Below, one piece after another: positions 11,019 through 22,114 of a DNA stretch of 64,000 bases. The DNA is taken from assembly GCA_905250115.1 (NCBI GenBank), contig CAJNOI010000009.1, positions 904,150 to 968,149 on the forward strand, given 5' to 3'. The position numbers and the translations under genes are program-made. Origin of the DNA: Adineta steineri. Its lineage: Eukaryota; Rotifera; Eurotatoria; Adinetida; Adinetidae. Each line of letters begins with the position of its first letter. The first letter of the stretch is position 1. The notes beneath the pieces were generated by a model, which saw only the letters and a program-made list of their open reading frames with translations, made no database searches and was not told where the DNA came from.

Positions 11019-14000
11019 ATGGCCACATCGGATTCATTTATGATGGATTCACTTAGTGATTCCTTATTAGCAGCAGTAAATGAAATGTCATTTAACGAAC
11101 CTGTTCATCCGCCAGTTGCTGGTAATTTTTTCTTTATCATAAGAAAAAGACTAATTTTCTTTTTAAGAAAAACCTTTAAAACCACTAAGCGAATTAAATC
11201 TACCTCCATCAGTTATTGCTTGTTATCAACGTTTTGGTATTTCACATCTTTTTGGTTGGCAAGCTGAATGTCTTGAAAAAGCAAGTGCAAGTGGTAAACT
11301 TATATTCATTGATATTATTTTTAATTCATTTTGTTCGTATATATTTATAGGAAAACGAAATTTTATCTTTTCTGCTCCAGGTTTATTTCTATATTTATAA
11401 AACAAAAAACATTTCGTTTATCTTCATAGCTTCGGGCGGTAAAACAATTGTATCCGAATTACTTCTTATTAAATCTATACTCGAAACAAAACGAAAAGCT
11501 CTATTTATTGAACCTTATGTTAGTATTGTTCAAGAAAAAGCGAATTATTTTCGAGTAAATTTTCCTTTTTCCTATTATAATAAATATAATCAGCTCAATA
11601 TTTAGAAATTATTTTCATCACTTCATTTACGTATTGCATCCTATGCAAATACAAATGATTCTCATTATTCATTTTCTAATAGTCATATTATAATCTGTAC
11701 AATTGAAAAAGCTAATAGTATAATCAATCGTTTATTATCAAATCGTAATGATTTAAATGAATTAGGTATAGTAATTGTTGATGAATTACATTGGATAGGT
11801 GAAATAAATCGTGGTTATTTACTTGAATTATTATTAAGTAAAATAATATATTATAATCAATTACAAACAACAAATAATCCAGTACAAATTATTGGTATGA
11901 GCGCAACAATACCAAATTTAAAACAATTAGCACAATGGCTTAATGCTGATATCTATGAAACATTATTTCGTCCAATTCCACTTGATGAATATATTAAAAT
12001 TGATTCAATTTTATATAGTAAACAATTTATACCTGTACGTCAACTTCAATTATGTGAACAATGGAATCAAGGTGATAGTGAAGGTGTAACTGAGATTATT
12101 TGGAATGTTATAGAACATAATTGTCGAAGTGTATTAGTTTTTTGTTCGACAAAACATTGGTGTGAAGTATTAGCTAAATTATTAGCGAAAAATTTTCAAT
12201 GTATTATTAATGACAAACAAATAAATCCATTTGATAAAATAAAACTCGATGATGTTATCGAACAATTACGGCGAACTGTAAATAAATTGAAGAGAAAAAT
12301 AAAAATTATTGTTTTTTTGTTATAGCCAGCTGGTCTTGATACTGATCTTGCTTGTTCAATACCAATGGGTGTTGCATTTCATCATGCCGGTAGAGAGATC
12401 GTATTTTTTGTGATATTTGAAAATATATAATATTGTTTAAGGTTTAACGATTGATGAAAGAGAAATTATTGAAAATGCATATAGAGCAAATATTATTCGT
12501 GTTATTGTTTGTACAAGTACATTATCCAGTGGGGTAATTATCAAATTCAGATAGCAAGAATTTAGTATAAGGTTTCAGATGATACTAATTGTTTCTTTTG
12601 TTATCTATCGATAAACTTACGTAGGAAGATCATTAGATTGTAATTCTTTCATTAGGTCAATCTTCCTGCTCGCTTAGTTATTATTCGAAGTCCACTCCAG
12701 AATGGTCGATGTATTGATCTTAGTACTTATCTTCAAATGGTATCCTTTCATAAATCTAAGAATTCCACTGTATAGCTATTTGTTTAGGTTGGTCGAGCTG
12801 GTCGTAAAGGTTACGATGATTATGGTAAAAATGAATAATTTTTTTTTATAAATTTTAATTATTTTGTTTTAATAGCTGAAAGTATTTTAATTTGTTCCAA
12901 AAAAGAAGTTGATTTAGTACAAAAAATGTTTGAACAACAAACGACGAAACCAGTTAATAGTTGTTTTTTCGAAACCGAAACACATACAAGTCTTAAACGA
13001 GCTTTACTTGAAATAATTTCAAGTGGAAAAGCAAATACTAAAGAACAAATTATATCCTATCTTAGATCAACATTTTTTTATACTTGTGCAAATTCAGATA
13101 GATCAACAATAGATGAACAATCAACTATCGATAAATGTCTTAGTTGGTTAAGTCATAATGAACTTATTCATTGTATAGATAAAGAAAATATTGATAATGA
13201 AAATAATTTAAGATATGAACCAACACAACTTGCTTTAGCAGTTATTAGTTCTGCGATTAATCCAGACGATGGTCTTAAACTTGTTGTTGAATTGAACAAA
13301 GCTCAACGAAATTTATGTCTCGAAAATGATCTACATCTTGTTTATCTTGTAAGTTAATTTCCCTCAAAAAGACTTCTTTTTCATAAAATATATAATTATA
13401 TTTAGATAATTCCTCAACATTTGATAAATTCAATGTTAACAACACTCGATTGGAATATATTTCATACTGTTTGGCCAACTGGTGCTGTTGAACAACATGT
13501 CGCACATTTAGTTGGTGTTAATGGTATGGTTGTATATAAAAAAGCAGCATCATTACGCATAGAAAAACGTGAATATGAAGAAAAACATGATGGATCACGT
13601 TATGCACGATTTTTTGTTGCACTTATTCTTAATGATTTATTATGCGAAAAAAGTATGTGTGATGTTATACGAAAATATGAATGTACAAAAAGTTTTGTAC
13701 AACAATTACAACAAACAACAGCAACATTTACATGTATTGTACAAATATTTGCTGAACGTCTTTCATGGAATAATTTAAAACAATTATTAAATGGTTTTCA
13801 ATCAAGAATCAATTTTGGTATTAAACAAGTATATATATTTTTGTGAAAATAATCAAATAAAAAAATTGATTTTGAATATGTAGGATTTGTGTGAATTGGT
13901 TAGAATTTCGATTTTAAATGCTTGTCGTGCTCGACAACTTTATTCAGATGGTTTTACTACGATTGCTTCATTAGCGAATGGAGATATTTATGAAATTGAA

Positions 14001-17000
14001 CGAAGTATTCAAAGAGCAATACCATTTCAAACGTAAGAATCCTTGTTTTTATCTTTTGATAGAATATAATTAAAATTGTATGTAGAACAGCACAACAATT
14101 AGCTGATGAAGGTGTAGGTCAATCACGACGTGATCAGTATTGTATATTCGTTCCTGGACGACCAGCATTAACAAATGCACAAGCAGCAAGAGAAATTATA
14201 GAAGAAGCGAAAATATTACTTCAACATGATTTACAAGCAATGGGATTTGGAATGGTTATTCAAAGAGGACAAACAGATATTAAAAGTAAAACATTTTTCT
14301 GTATACAATATTATTCATTTTTTTTAAATAGATGAACATGTTTCAAATTCAGATACAGATTCTGATGAAGATGAAAATGAAAGTAATATTTCTTCACCAA
14401 TTTTATCTTCATCTATTCAATTTCCATCTTTACTTGACGATAAAAATATAAATATTCGTAATGCGTATGTAAATGGAAAATATATTTGTTCAGAATTTAT
14501 TTTAATGATTGAACACAAGGAAACAATTGCTATTAGTTGTTTTACTAAAAAATTAACAAAAACAATTTCTGGTAAATTATTACAATAAATTCTTGTTTAT
14601 ATTCTTGTTTTTATTTTATCTATAGATCCAAATGTATTTCATATTAATAATCAACAAGAATTATATTTACAATATGTTGCTTGTGCTTTTAGCACTCACA
14701 AAGTCTATATTATTGATGTTGCAGAAGATGAACTATGTAAGAAAAAAAAGAGATATTTAATAAAAGGTATCGATTCAATTCGAATCGCTCAGTGTATTCA
14801 AACTGTGTCCCAATGCTTGGAGTCAATGATTATCTCTTGCATCCTAAATAGATTCAATTGGGCATAAGACATTCCTCATGTTTCTAAATAAATCAGTGGC
14901 GGATTTAGGGGGTGACGGGGGGATCACCTCGCTTCCCCAGGTGCCGCCCGTGCCTACTTAGGTATTGCCCCCCTCCCCCTCTAAAATCCTAGATCCGCCA
15001 TTGAGATAAATCTAAACATATGAAAAATATCCACCCACACCCACAACTACACCCTCAAGAAATGAATCATTGATGTAAAATCGATATTTTCTCTTTAGAT
15101 TTCCAACAAAATCGAATGTCCGCACTTATTCATGTTCGAGAAAAATTAATGAATCGAAAACACAATGTAATTGTATTCAATGCATTACATACATTATTTA
15201 TCCTTTCATCCTATTTATCAATACCACGAGTATATGGTTAGTTAACTTTACTTTGTTTTAAAAATTTCAATGAATTATATTATTTAGCACGAATAATTGA
15301 TTTACAAGTATGTGCATGGTTAAAACAAAATCCGATTGATTCCGAACGAATTTCTACTTGGATTGAAGAACATCATAGTGTACTTCAATTTGATGGTAAA
15401 ATTGAAAGAGTTTTTTTCTAAGATTATTTAATGATTTCTATTGATAGCAAGTCTTAATGCATATAAAGATAATAATCATCGTGAAATGGCATGTTTAAAA
15501 ATAGCTGGTGAGGTTCTTCTCTGTGCATCGATAGTTCCAATAATTGAACAACAAATGAGTAAAAATAATTTATGGAATTATTATATAACAATTGAAATGC
15601 CGGCATTAAATACTATGCTTCAAATGTTACTTAATGGAATATTAATTAATCGTGAAGAATTAAGTAATATTCGAGAAGATCTTCTTGTATACAATCTTTC
15701 GTATATATATATACACAATTGTTCGAGAATAAAAATTTATTTTAGACTTTAATGAATCAACTTGAATTGCAAGCATATCGTATAGTTAGACGACGTTTTA
15801 AAATCAATCGACAAAAAGATCTTATTAAAGTAGATATTCAAATATTGTTTGTTTTTAAATATCTTTTATTTAATATATGCTTTAGATTCTGTATGATGAA
15901 CTTCATTTACCAATACAACGTACACCACATGGTCGTGTATGTCTAAAAAAATCTTATTTAAATATTTTAGCTGATAAACATCCATTACCAAAATTAATTA
16001 TTGAATATCGACAAGTTCAAAGTGCACTTGACCGTTGTATCGATAGTTTTGAACAGTATATTAATGAACCAACAAAACCACAATCGCTACAACGTTTACG
16101 AAGAGAAGCTGCGTGGCAAACAGAACGTACTTATGCGTATTGCCATTTTTTTACAGCAACTGGACGAATGATTGTTATTAATCCACCATTACAACATGTT
16201 CCAAAACGTTTTCCTATTAAATCTTTACAAAAGGAATCGATGGTGCAATTAAGACAAATGATTATTGCTCGAACAGGTTATGAAATAAAGATATAGATTA
16301 AGAAAAGAGACTTGAGGAACCAAAGAATTCTTATTCTAATTCCCCATAACTTAAATATATTACTTCTATTTTAGGTTTTCAACTTGTTTCATTCGATTAT
16401 TCTCAATTAGAATTACGTGTTCTTGCTCATCTTTCTAAAGATGATAAATTAAAAACACGTTTAACGACTGATACTGACTTTTTCATATCACTCGCTGCGG
16501 ATCTTTTAAAAAAACCCGAATATGAAATAACTCCTGAACAACGTCAAAATACGAAACAAGTTTGTTCTATATATTCTATTCAAAACATTTTCCTATTCTG
16601 TATTCTAGATCTGTTATGGTATTCTCTATGGTATGTCAAAAGAAACATTTGCACGTGAAACACGTATGACAATAAATGAAGCAGAAGATTTTGTTGAAAA
16701 TTTCTATAAAACATTTCCAATAATGAGTCAATATCTTGATAATATTAAACGACAAGTTGGTGAAATAGGTTATGTACAAAGTATGTATGGACGTCCATTA
16801 TATTTTGATTTGGCTCGTATGTCAGCAAATGAAATGAATAAAGCTCGAGTAATTAAAAATTAATTATTTAAATAGACAAAAAAGAAATCGAATAATTTTG
16901 TTTTTTTGAAAGATGGAACGACAAGCAATAAATTTTGTTATTCAATCATCTGCTTGTGATATAATGAAAATGGCTATAGAACGTATTAATCAAACATTAG

Positions 17001-17287
17001 ATCGAATATTTCCTTTTGATTTCAAAAGTAGAATTTGTTTTATTAAACAAAGAATAAATACAGATTAGAATTTTATTTATTTAGTTCGTCCAACACCTAT
17101 TCGACCAGTTTATCTTGTTTTACAAATTCATGATGAATTAATGTTTGAAATTGAAATAAGTTCACGTACAAATGAAATTATAAATGTCATTCATCAAGAA
17201 ATGGAACGAAATGATAAAATATCATTATTATTACCAGTACAAATTAAATCTGGTGATTCATGGGAATCAATGATATCCGTTGTATAA
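11019..17287 (+). CDS. POLQ: DNA polymerase theta (helicase-polymerase fusion), compact form
   Basis: Performs microhomology-mediated (theta-mediated) end joining of double-strand breaks. About two dozen short-intron exons encode roughly 1,540 aa. The N-terminal Hel308/SF2 helicase has Walker A-like SAPASGGKT, motif II as IVDELHWIGE, motif III-like IIGMSATIPNL, then VAFHHAG, CTSTLSSGVNLPAR and VGRAGRKGYDDY (motif VI). The C-terminal family A polymerase has motif A SFDYSQLELRVLAHLS, motif B region RQNTKQICYGILYGMSKETF, an ERQAINFVIQSSACDIMKMA-type segment, and motif C LQIHDELMFEIE. Between them is an exonuclease-like domain in which I could not identify catalytic carboxylates. The order helicase-polymerase on one chain identifies POLQ rather than HELQ or POLN. 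Vertebrate POLQ is about 2,590 aa with a long disordered centre; here the two halves are joined by a short acidic Ser-rich linker (about 14333-14420). Start ATG at 11019; stop TAA 17285-17287. Intron 14737-15098 carries a transposon remnant. Confidence 0.9.
14894..15003. mobile_element. hAT-type MITE, about 110 bp, inside a POLQ intron
   Basis: The left end is CAGTGGCGGATTTAGGGGG; the right end, read on the opposite strand, is CAATGGCGGATCTAGGATTT. These inverted termini match the CAGTGGCGGATC style of hAT elements. The flanks are AAATAAAT (14886-14893) and AGATAAAT (15004-15011), 7 of 8 bases identical, fitting an 8-bp hAT target-site duplication. The interior is GC-rich and has no coding capacity. 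It lies in the 362-nt intron 14737-15098, which is much longer than its neighbours. Confidence 0.75.
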
Positions 17288-17452
17288 ATAAATCGATAGT
17301 TTTGATTTTTTTATTTTGTAAAAACGAATCTGTTTATATCGATAGTTTTCTGAGCATGCTCGAAATATGATTGAATTTTTTCCGTTAAAAGAATAAAGAT
17401 TTTCTTATACGAATATATTTCGGAAAATAAAAGAAAAAAATTACAAAAATAT

Positions 17453-18796
17453 TTAAGCTAAATTATTTGCAATTAAAATAGTTTTTTTAGTAACTGAAAT
17501 TAATCTATTTCCATTCAATTGATTATTAGTAATAGTAACTTTATCAGCATCATGACTAATATTCATAGCATTTCCAATATCATCACCAAAATAATTATTA
17601 TTAATCATTGCTCGTCCACGTTGAATTTCAATACATGTAGATGTTTTATTCCACATACTAAATAATGAGTCACTAATTGATATAAGACCAGCATGTGCCC
17701 AAACAAGATTCTGTTGAAATACGCCCCAAAATGATGCACCACGTACAACCATAATTGCATCGGTTGGTTTTGTACCATTAATTGAACGTCCTAATATTCC
17801 AATACGATTTGAACCACCACCTGCATTAGCTAAATTTAAATTTGAAAACATAATTCCCCATGTTTGAGTATATGATACATCAATACCAATATCAACATTA
17901 TCAAAATTAATATCTGTAAATTGTCCGTTACAAGCTCCAAATGAACTTGTACGAAAAGCCATACCGGTTTGATAACCCCAACTAAAAACATCTTCAACTA
18001 TTTCCCAATCTGTTCTTAGAAATAAAAATGTTACACCATTATTATTAATCCATTCTAATAATGCTGAATCTTGTGACCAAAATGGCCAGAAATGTATATG
18101 ATTAATTCTTCCAATATCATAACATTGATCAACGGTTATACCTAGTAATAATGGTTGACCATAAACATTTTCAAACCAATGACGAGGTGCTTGATATGTT
18201 GCAGCATCAATACCTTTCCATGAATTTACTAATAGAACATTTTTAACAAAAATATTTTCAATACTCAATCCTTTTTGTCCACATCTAATTGTCCATGGAT
18301 AAGGAATAGGTGGATTTTTTGCAACTTGATTAGGATAAAATATTTGTAAACCTTCTATACCACTACTATCACCAGCTAAACTAATAAAAGGTAAACCCGT
18401 ATCATTTCCAGCATCTACAATAGCTAAAAGTGTTGTTCCAAATATTGTCTTTGTACTTGGGTTACCCCATTGTTTTTGAACATGTGAAGCAACACCTTGT
18501 AAGACTGTTGCAGCTGGTATAATTAATTGACTAGCAATTAAATAATTTCCTTGAGGAGCAAACACAATACCACCACCCATATTACCAGCATCATTTAATG
18601 CACGTTGAATAGCATTTGTATCATCGGTAACACCGTCACCTGTAGCATTGTATGGAGGAGCACGAACATTAATATAACCTAGATGTGGATCACCACTCAC
18701 TCTCATTAACTTTGCACTAGGATGAGCAAATTTATGATTATCGACATTGATTATATGGAATGAGATAATCATAATTAAAAATATGAATAAAGCCAT
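17453..18796 (-). CDS. secreted pectate-lyase-superfamily (right-handed beta-helix) protein, intronless
   Basis: A 447-aa uninterrupted frame on the minus strand. The ATG at 18796 gives MALFIFLIMIISFHIINV, a clear signal peptide; the open frame extends four codons further but only to a TTG. The mature N-terminus has YINVRAPPYNATGDGVTDDT followed by AIQRALNDAG and GGGIVFAPQGNYLIASQLII, the hallmark of the PF12708 pectate-lyase/GH55-like family that opens a parallel beta-helix. Repeated Asn/Ile/Gly-rich beta-helix turns follow to the C-terminus. Such proteins act on polysaccharides outside the cell; the bond and substrate are not visible. The absence of introns in a region where neighbours carry many, and the mainly bacterial/fungal distribution of the family, suggest lateral acquisition, a common pattern in bdelloid rotifers. 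It lies tail to tail with POLQ, about 165 bp apart. Confidence 0.75.
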   Translation of the reverse strand: MALFIFLIMIISFHIINVDNHKFAHPSAKLMRVSGDPHLGYINVRAPPYNATGDGVTDDTNAIQRALNDAGNMGGGIVFAPQGNYLIASQLIIPAATVLQGVASHVQKQWGNPSTKTIFGTTLLAIVDAGNDTGLPFISLAGDSSGIEGLQIFYPNQVAKNPPIPYPWTIRCGQKGLSIENIFVKNVLLVNSWKGIDAATYQAPRHWFENVYGQPLLLGITVDQCYDIGRINHIHFWPFWSQDSALLEWINNNGVTFLFLRTDWEIVEDVFSWGYQTGMAFRTSSFGACNGQFTDINFDNVDIGIDVSYTQTWGIMFSNLNLANAGGGSNRIGILGRSINGTKPTDAIMVVRGASFWGVFQQNLVWAHAGLISISDSLFSMWNKTSTCIEIQRGRAMINNNYFGDDIGNAMNISHDADKVTITNNQLNGNRLISVTKKTILIANNLA

Positions 18797-19970
18797 GTAT
18801 AATTTCAATTTAAACTAATTCAATATTATTCTACAAATTATACAATAAATATCTTAGTATAGAAATAGTCAATAATACAACAAGGATAATATGTTAATTG
18901 ATAATTCTGGTTTTGTTTTTCTGCTTTATTAACTGAATTCTTTGATACAAAAAAGACTAATCGAATATATCTGTTACTATTGTTATTATCTTTTGAACAA
19001 AAGAAATATGTAAAACTACACAGAAACTCTTATATTTATAAAAGATATTTATTCTTAATGAAATTAGTTAACTCGAATGATATATGTTATTGTAATAAAT
19101 TGCACAAGTACTTACACAATGTCCCTAATGAATCTTTTTGTTAAAAGTGTGTCTGTTAACTTAAGTAATCTTTTTATTTTACACAAGGTAAAAATATACA
19201 CAACACTTTCTTATCGTTGTTATCTTACGATAATTATTTACCTCTTATTCTTAATTTAGATGTCTTCTCTTATGGCTTTTTTACTTAAAAAAACAAAAAA
19301 TACAATGTTATCAGACAGAGACATTTCAGTATTTTTATCTACATAGACAAACTTCGATTAAACAATATAATTTATTAATAACAAAAAAAGATGCTTGATA
19401 AATTAACGTGATTTCGAATTTATCGATTAGCTTTTTGTATATTTAATAAAAGATGCAGTTGTTGTTCATAAATTCAAGTATCAATCGTTCTAATTTATTA
19501 TTATGTGGATAACTTTATTCTTAATTCAATGCATCGTTTAACTGATTTCTTAGCTTTTACTTAATTTTCATATAGAATGCTTGAATATTGAGAGATAATA
19601 AAAAAAGGAACATCTTTGTTAGCTCATACAATCGAAGAATGTAATTCTCTTCTAAGAACAATTCAACGTATTTCTGTCTCTACGGAATAGTTTTCATATA
19701 GATTATTTGTCTTAATTGCAAATGTACTTGTATACTTCAGATTTTATTGTGATCAAAACTATTGTATTAACTTTAAATGTGACTTTTTATCTCAGAATTT
19801 ATTTATTTTTAATAATTGAATAGCTTGATTATTTATATAAAAAAAAAGATTTATTTCATAATGTAATCATTTCTTTGTATTGACCAATGACAATATTAAC
19901 GTGGTTGAGTTGTAATTACCCTAAATATAATTTTTCAAAATAAAACTAAGTGAATATATATGTTATTTCC
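18797..19970. other. intergenic, promoter side of the beta-helix gene
   Basis: AT-rich sequence with no supported exon; the 60-codon frame at 19077-19259 is low complexity. It should contain the promoter of the minus-strand beta-helix gene and the 3'UTR of the Cys-rich microprotein gene. Confidence 0.4.
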
Positions 19971-20122
19971 TTACTTTTCGCTACTACCACTAGGACAACA
20001 AAAATCAAGTGGAATACAACATACACAGCAATCAACAGGACCACAATCACAACAGAGCTAAATTTTTATTTTAAATAATATATAAATTATATAAAGATTG
20101 AATTTCTTACTGGAAGACACAT
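19971..20122 (-). CDS. Cys-rich 32-aa microprotein, two exons
   Basis: Too short for ordinary ORF calling. On the minus strand, exon 1 (20122-20111) encodes MCLP and ends at a GTAAG donor. A 53-nt AT-rich intron ends in TTTAG. Exon 2 (20057-19971) reads LCCDCGPVDCCVCC, then IPLDFCCPSGSSEK and TAA. The product would have 32 aa, of which 10 are Cys, arranged as CC and CxC clusters around Pro-Asp turns. Both splice sites match the local consensus and the frame closes exactly. There is no signal peptide, so a secreted disulfide peptide is unlikely; metal binding or membrane-associated palmitoylated Cys clusters are possibilities, but the function is unknown and I do not recognise the family. It stands alone between the beta-helix and TPR genes. 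It could also be the end of a longer gene with unseen exons. Confidence 0.5.
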
Positions 20123-20592
20123 TGTGTATATAATATCGAGTTAGAAAAGAAACAGTATCAAACAAATGACTATACTTAATCACTTATCCATTTCTTTTCG
20201 ACCTTTATATTCAATATATAACATATTATATTCTCTTTTTTTCCTTTCTTCACCATCTGATGTATTTCTCTCAAGGACGTATATTTTATTCATTTTGTAT
20301 ACATAACATGTTCGACAAATGTATGTAAACAACTATAGATTATATAAAACATGATTCACTTTATTCTTGACATTTTGCTTCTGACGTATATGTGTTCAGT
20401 TAAATTAAAGATAAATTCTATGAAATCATTTATTTTAAATACAAAGATTATTATCATATAACTTTTTAAAAGTTCAAGATTATATTCAAAGCAAGTTTTA
20501 CTACATTTTTAAGCAAAAATTATTTATAAAAGTAATTCACATTATATAATTATAAGTACTAAGAACTCGATGAATATGTTTTACTATGGTTT
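20123..20592. other. intergenic, AT-rich
   Basis: Spacer upstream of the Cys-rich microprotein and downstream of the TPR frame. No exon, repeat or terminal inverted repeat that I can support. Confidence 0.4.
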
Positions 20593-21315
20593 CTAACATT
20601 CAGTACAACGATTTACGCATTCTCGAAACGTTTCTAAACTTTTGAGTAAACATTCAATGGATTTTAAATAATCACGTCGCATATGGTAGAAATAACTAAA
20701 ATTTCGAAGAGTCATCGATGTACCCCATTGTGCTGTAGGTCGACTTTGTTGGCCAAGAATAAGCGCCTGACTAAGAACAGCTAATGCATTATCATAATCA
20801 CCTTGATCAGTATAAGCAAGTCCTAAATTTCGTAAACTTTGAGCACGAAAATGTTCAGATGTTTGAAATCGATCACGGATTTTCATTGCTTTTTTAAGTA
20901 GTTCAATAGCACACTCAGTGTCATTCAACAGCCGACTAATATAGCCTAAATTATTCAAAAAGCAAGCTGCATCATTACTTTCAATGAAAGTATCGTTAAT
21001 ATCTTGTTGAAAAAGTTTCCAAGTTTGTTCACAATCAAAACGAAGTCGTTGCATACTGTCACTTAGCTGCCGACGTATACTTCCACTTTGTTGTCGAGGT
21101 ATGCTTCCAATTAGTTGCCATTGTATCAACACTTTTTGTTGAAGAATACGTGCTCGATCACTTGAATTATTTGCTATCCAAGGTATTGATGGTAATTTAG
21201 ATCGTAACAAATTAATTTCTTCATGATTATATTTTAACTTAAATTTTTGTAGTCGTTCCAGATACATTATTCTTTCTAATTTTTCTTCAACTTGATAATA
21301 TCTACTAGAATTCAT
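20593..21315 (-). CDS. TPR-repeat (kinesin-light-chain-like) protein or severed C-terminal half of an ART-TPR protein
   Basis: A 240-aa minus-strand frame starting at the first ATG (21315). After a charged coiled-coil-like N-terminal 100 residues come tandem tetratricopeptide repeats: NDAACFLNNLGYISRLLNDT, AQSLRNLGLAYTDQGDYDNA and TLRNFSYFYHMRRDYLKSIE, each with the W/L-G-Y-A-type TPR spacing seen in kinesin-light-chain-like repeats. TPRs bind partner peptides. The frame is in phase with the ADP-ribosyltransferase frame just upstream, from which it is separated by one TAA and ten further sense codons before this ATG. In bdelloids ART domains are often fused to such TPRs, so this may be the second half of an interrupted fusion rather than an independent gene. 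Only three TPRs are present before the stop at 20593. Confidence 0.6.
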   Translation of the reverse strand: MNSSRYYQVEEKLERIMYLERLQKFKLKYNHEEINLLRSKLPSIPWIANNSSDRARILQQKVLIQWQLIGSIPRQQSGSIRRQLSDSMQRLRFDCEQTWKLFQQDINDTFIESNDAACFLNNLGYISRLLNDTECAIELLKKAMKIRDRFQTSEHFRAQSLRNLGLAYTDQGDYDNALAVLSQALILGQQSRPTAQWGTSMTLRNFSYFYHMRRDYLKSIECLLKSLETFRECVNRCTEC

Positions 21316-21348
21316 GCAGCTTTCATTGACTGAAACATGCGGAAATAA

Positions 21349-22114
21349 TTAAATCATTTGAGATTTATTTGATATTGCTACTAATCGGCAATGCCAAACT
21401 GAATCTGATAAGTCATATGTCATTGATTCTATTCGAAAATGACAACCAAAATCAAAAAGAACTTCAAGTTCCTCAGGGAAATTACTTAAATGAGCTATAT
21501 CAGCTGCAATTATATCTGGATCTCTCATATTAACATATATTTCGAGAAGTAATGCTTGTGATTGAAGACTTTGTGGATCAGATGCTCCAGCATAACAAAG
21601 AGCAATATTTTTATAATGACTGGTTGACATAAAACCTTTTGTCAAAATAACACGACCAACAAGACTTTGAAGAATTTTAAGATCTGCTTCTGATTGTCTT
21701 AGACCGCGGTATAGAATAGTAGGTGTATTCGATATTAAAATATCCCCCTGTTGTTGATACTTAAATTGATAAAGTTGCTTACTCAAACCAGATATATAAA
21801 AGCGCAACAAATAATATTCCTCGATATTTCCGGTACGTAATACTGCATTGATGCTTCGGTGAATAAAACAATCTTTTGTGTACCAATATACTGCTTGTGC
21901 GGGTGTATACGTTTTTGCAAATTTTTTTATATAAATAAAATCAGTTTTATAGTATGAAAAATATTGTCGACAATGATCAACCATAGTTGGCTGAGCAACT
22001 GTAATTTCTGCGACAGTGGATAAAACATTGTTGATAAGTTGTTTATAATATTGAAAATTAGGGCGTAGTAATTGCTTTTGTAGAATTAAATCTTCGTGAC
22101 TTTCTGTTGTAAAT
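21349..22114 (-). CDS. NAD+:arginine-type ADP-ribosyltransferase (R-S-E) domain protein
   Basis: The last visible exon begins after a TCTTATAG acceptor at 22114 and runs to TAA at 21349-21351. An internal ATG lies at 21984, but the frame is open back to the acceptor, so earlier exon(s) are expected. The ART fold is indicated by TILYRGLRQSEADL (the R of R-S-E), then GRVILTKGFMSTSHYKNIAL (the STS motif) and PEELEVLFDFGCHFRIES, whose ExE (E-L-E) is the catalytic glutamate region of arginine-specific mono-ART enzymes. These enzymes move ADP-ribose from NAD+ to proteins. No signal peptide is seen in this exon. A possible first exon at 22766-22828 has a good donor but the wrong phase, so I did not join it. 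The TPR frame follows in the same phase after a single stop codon. ART domains are expanded in bdelloid rotifers. Confidence 0.7.
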
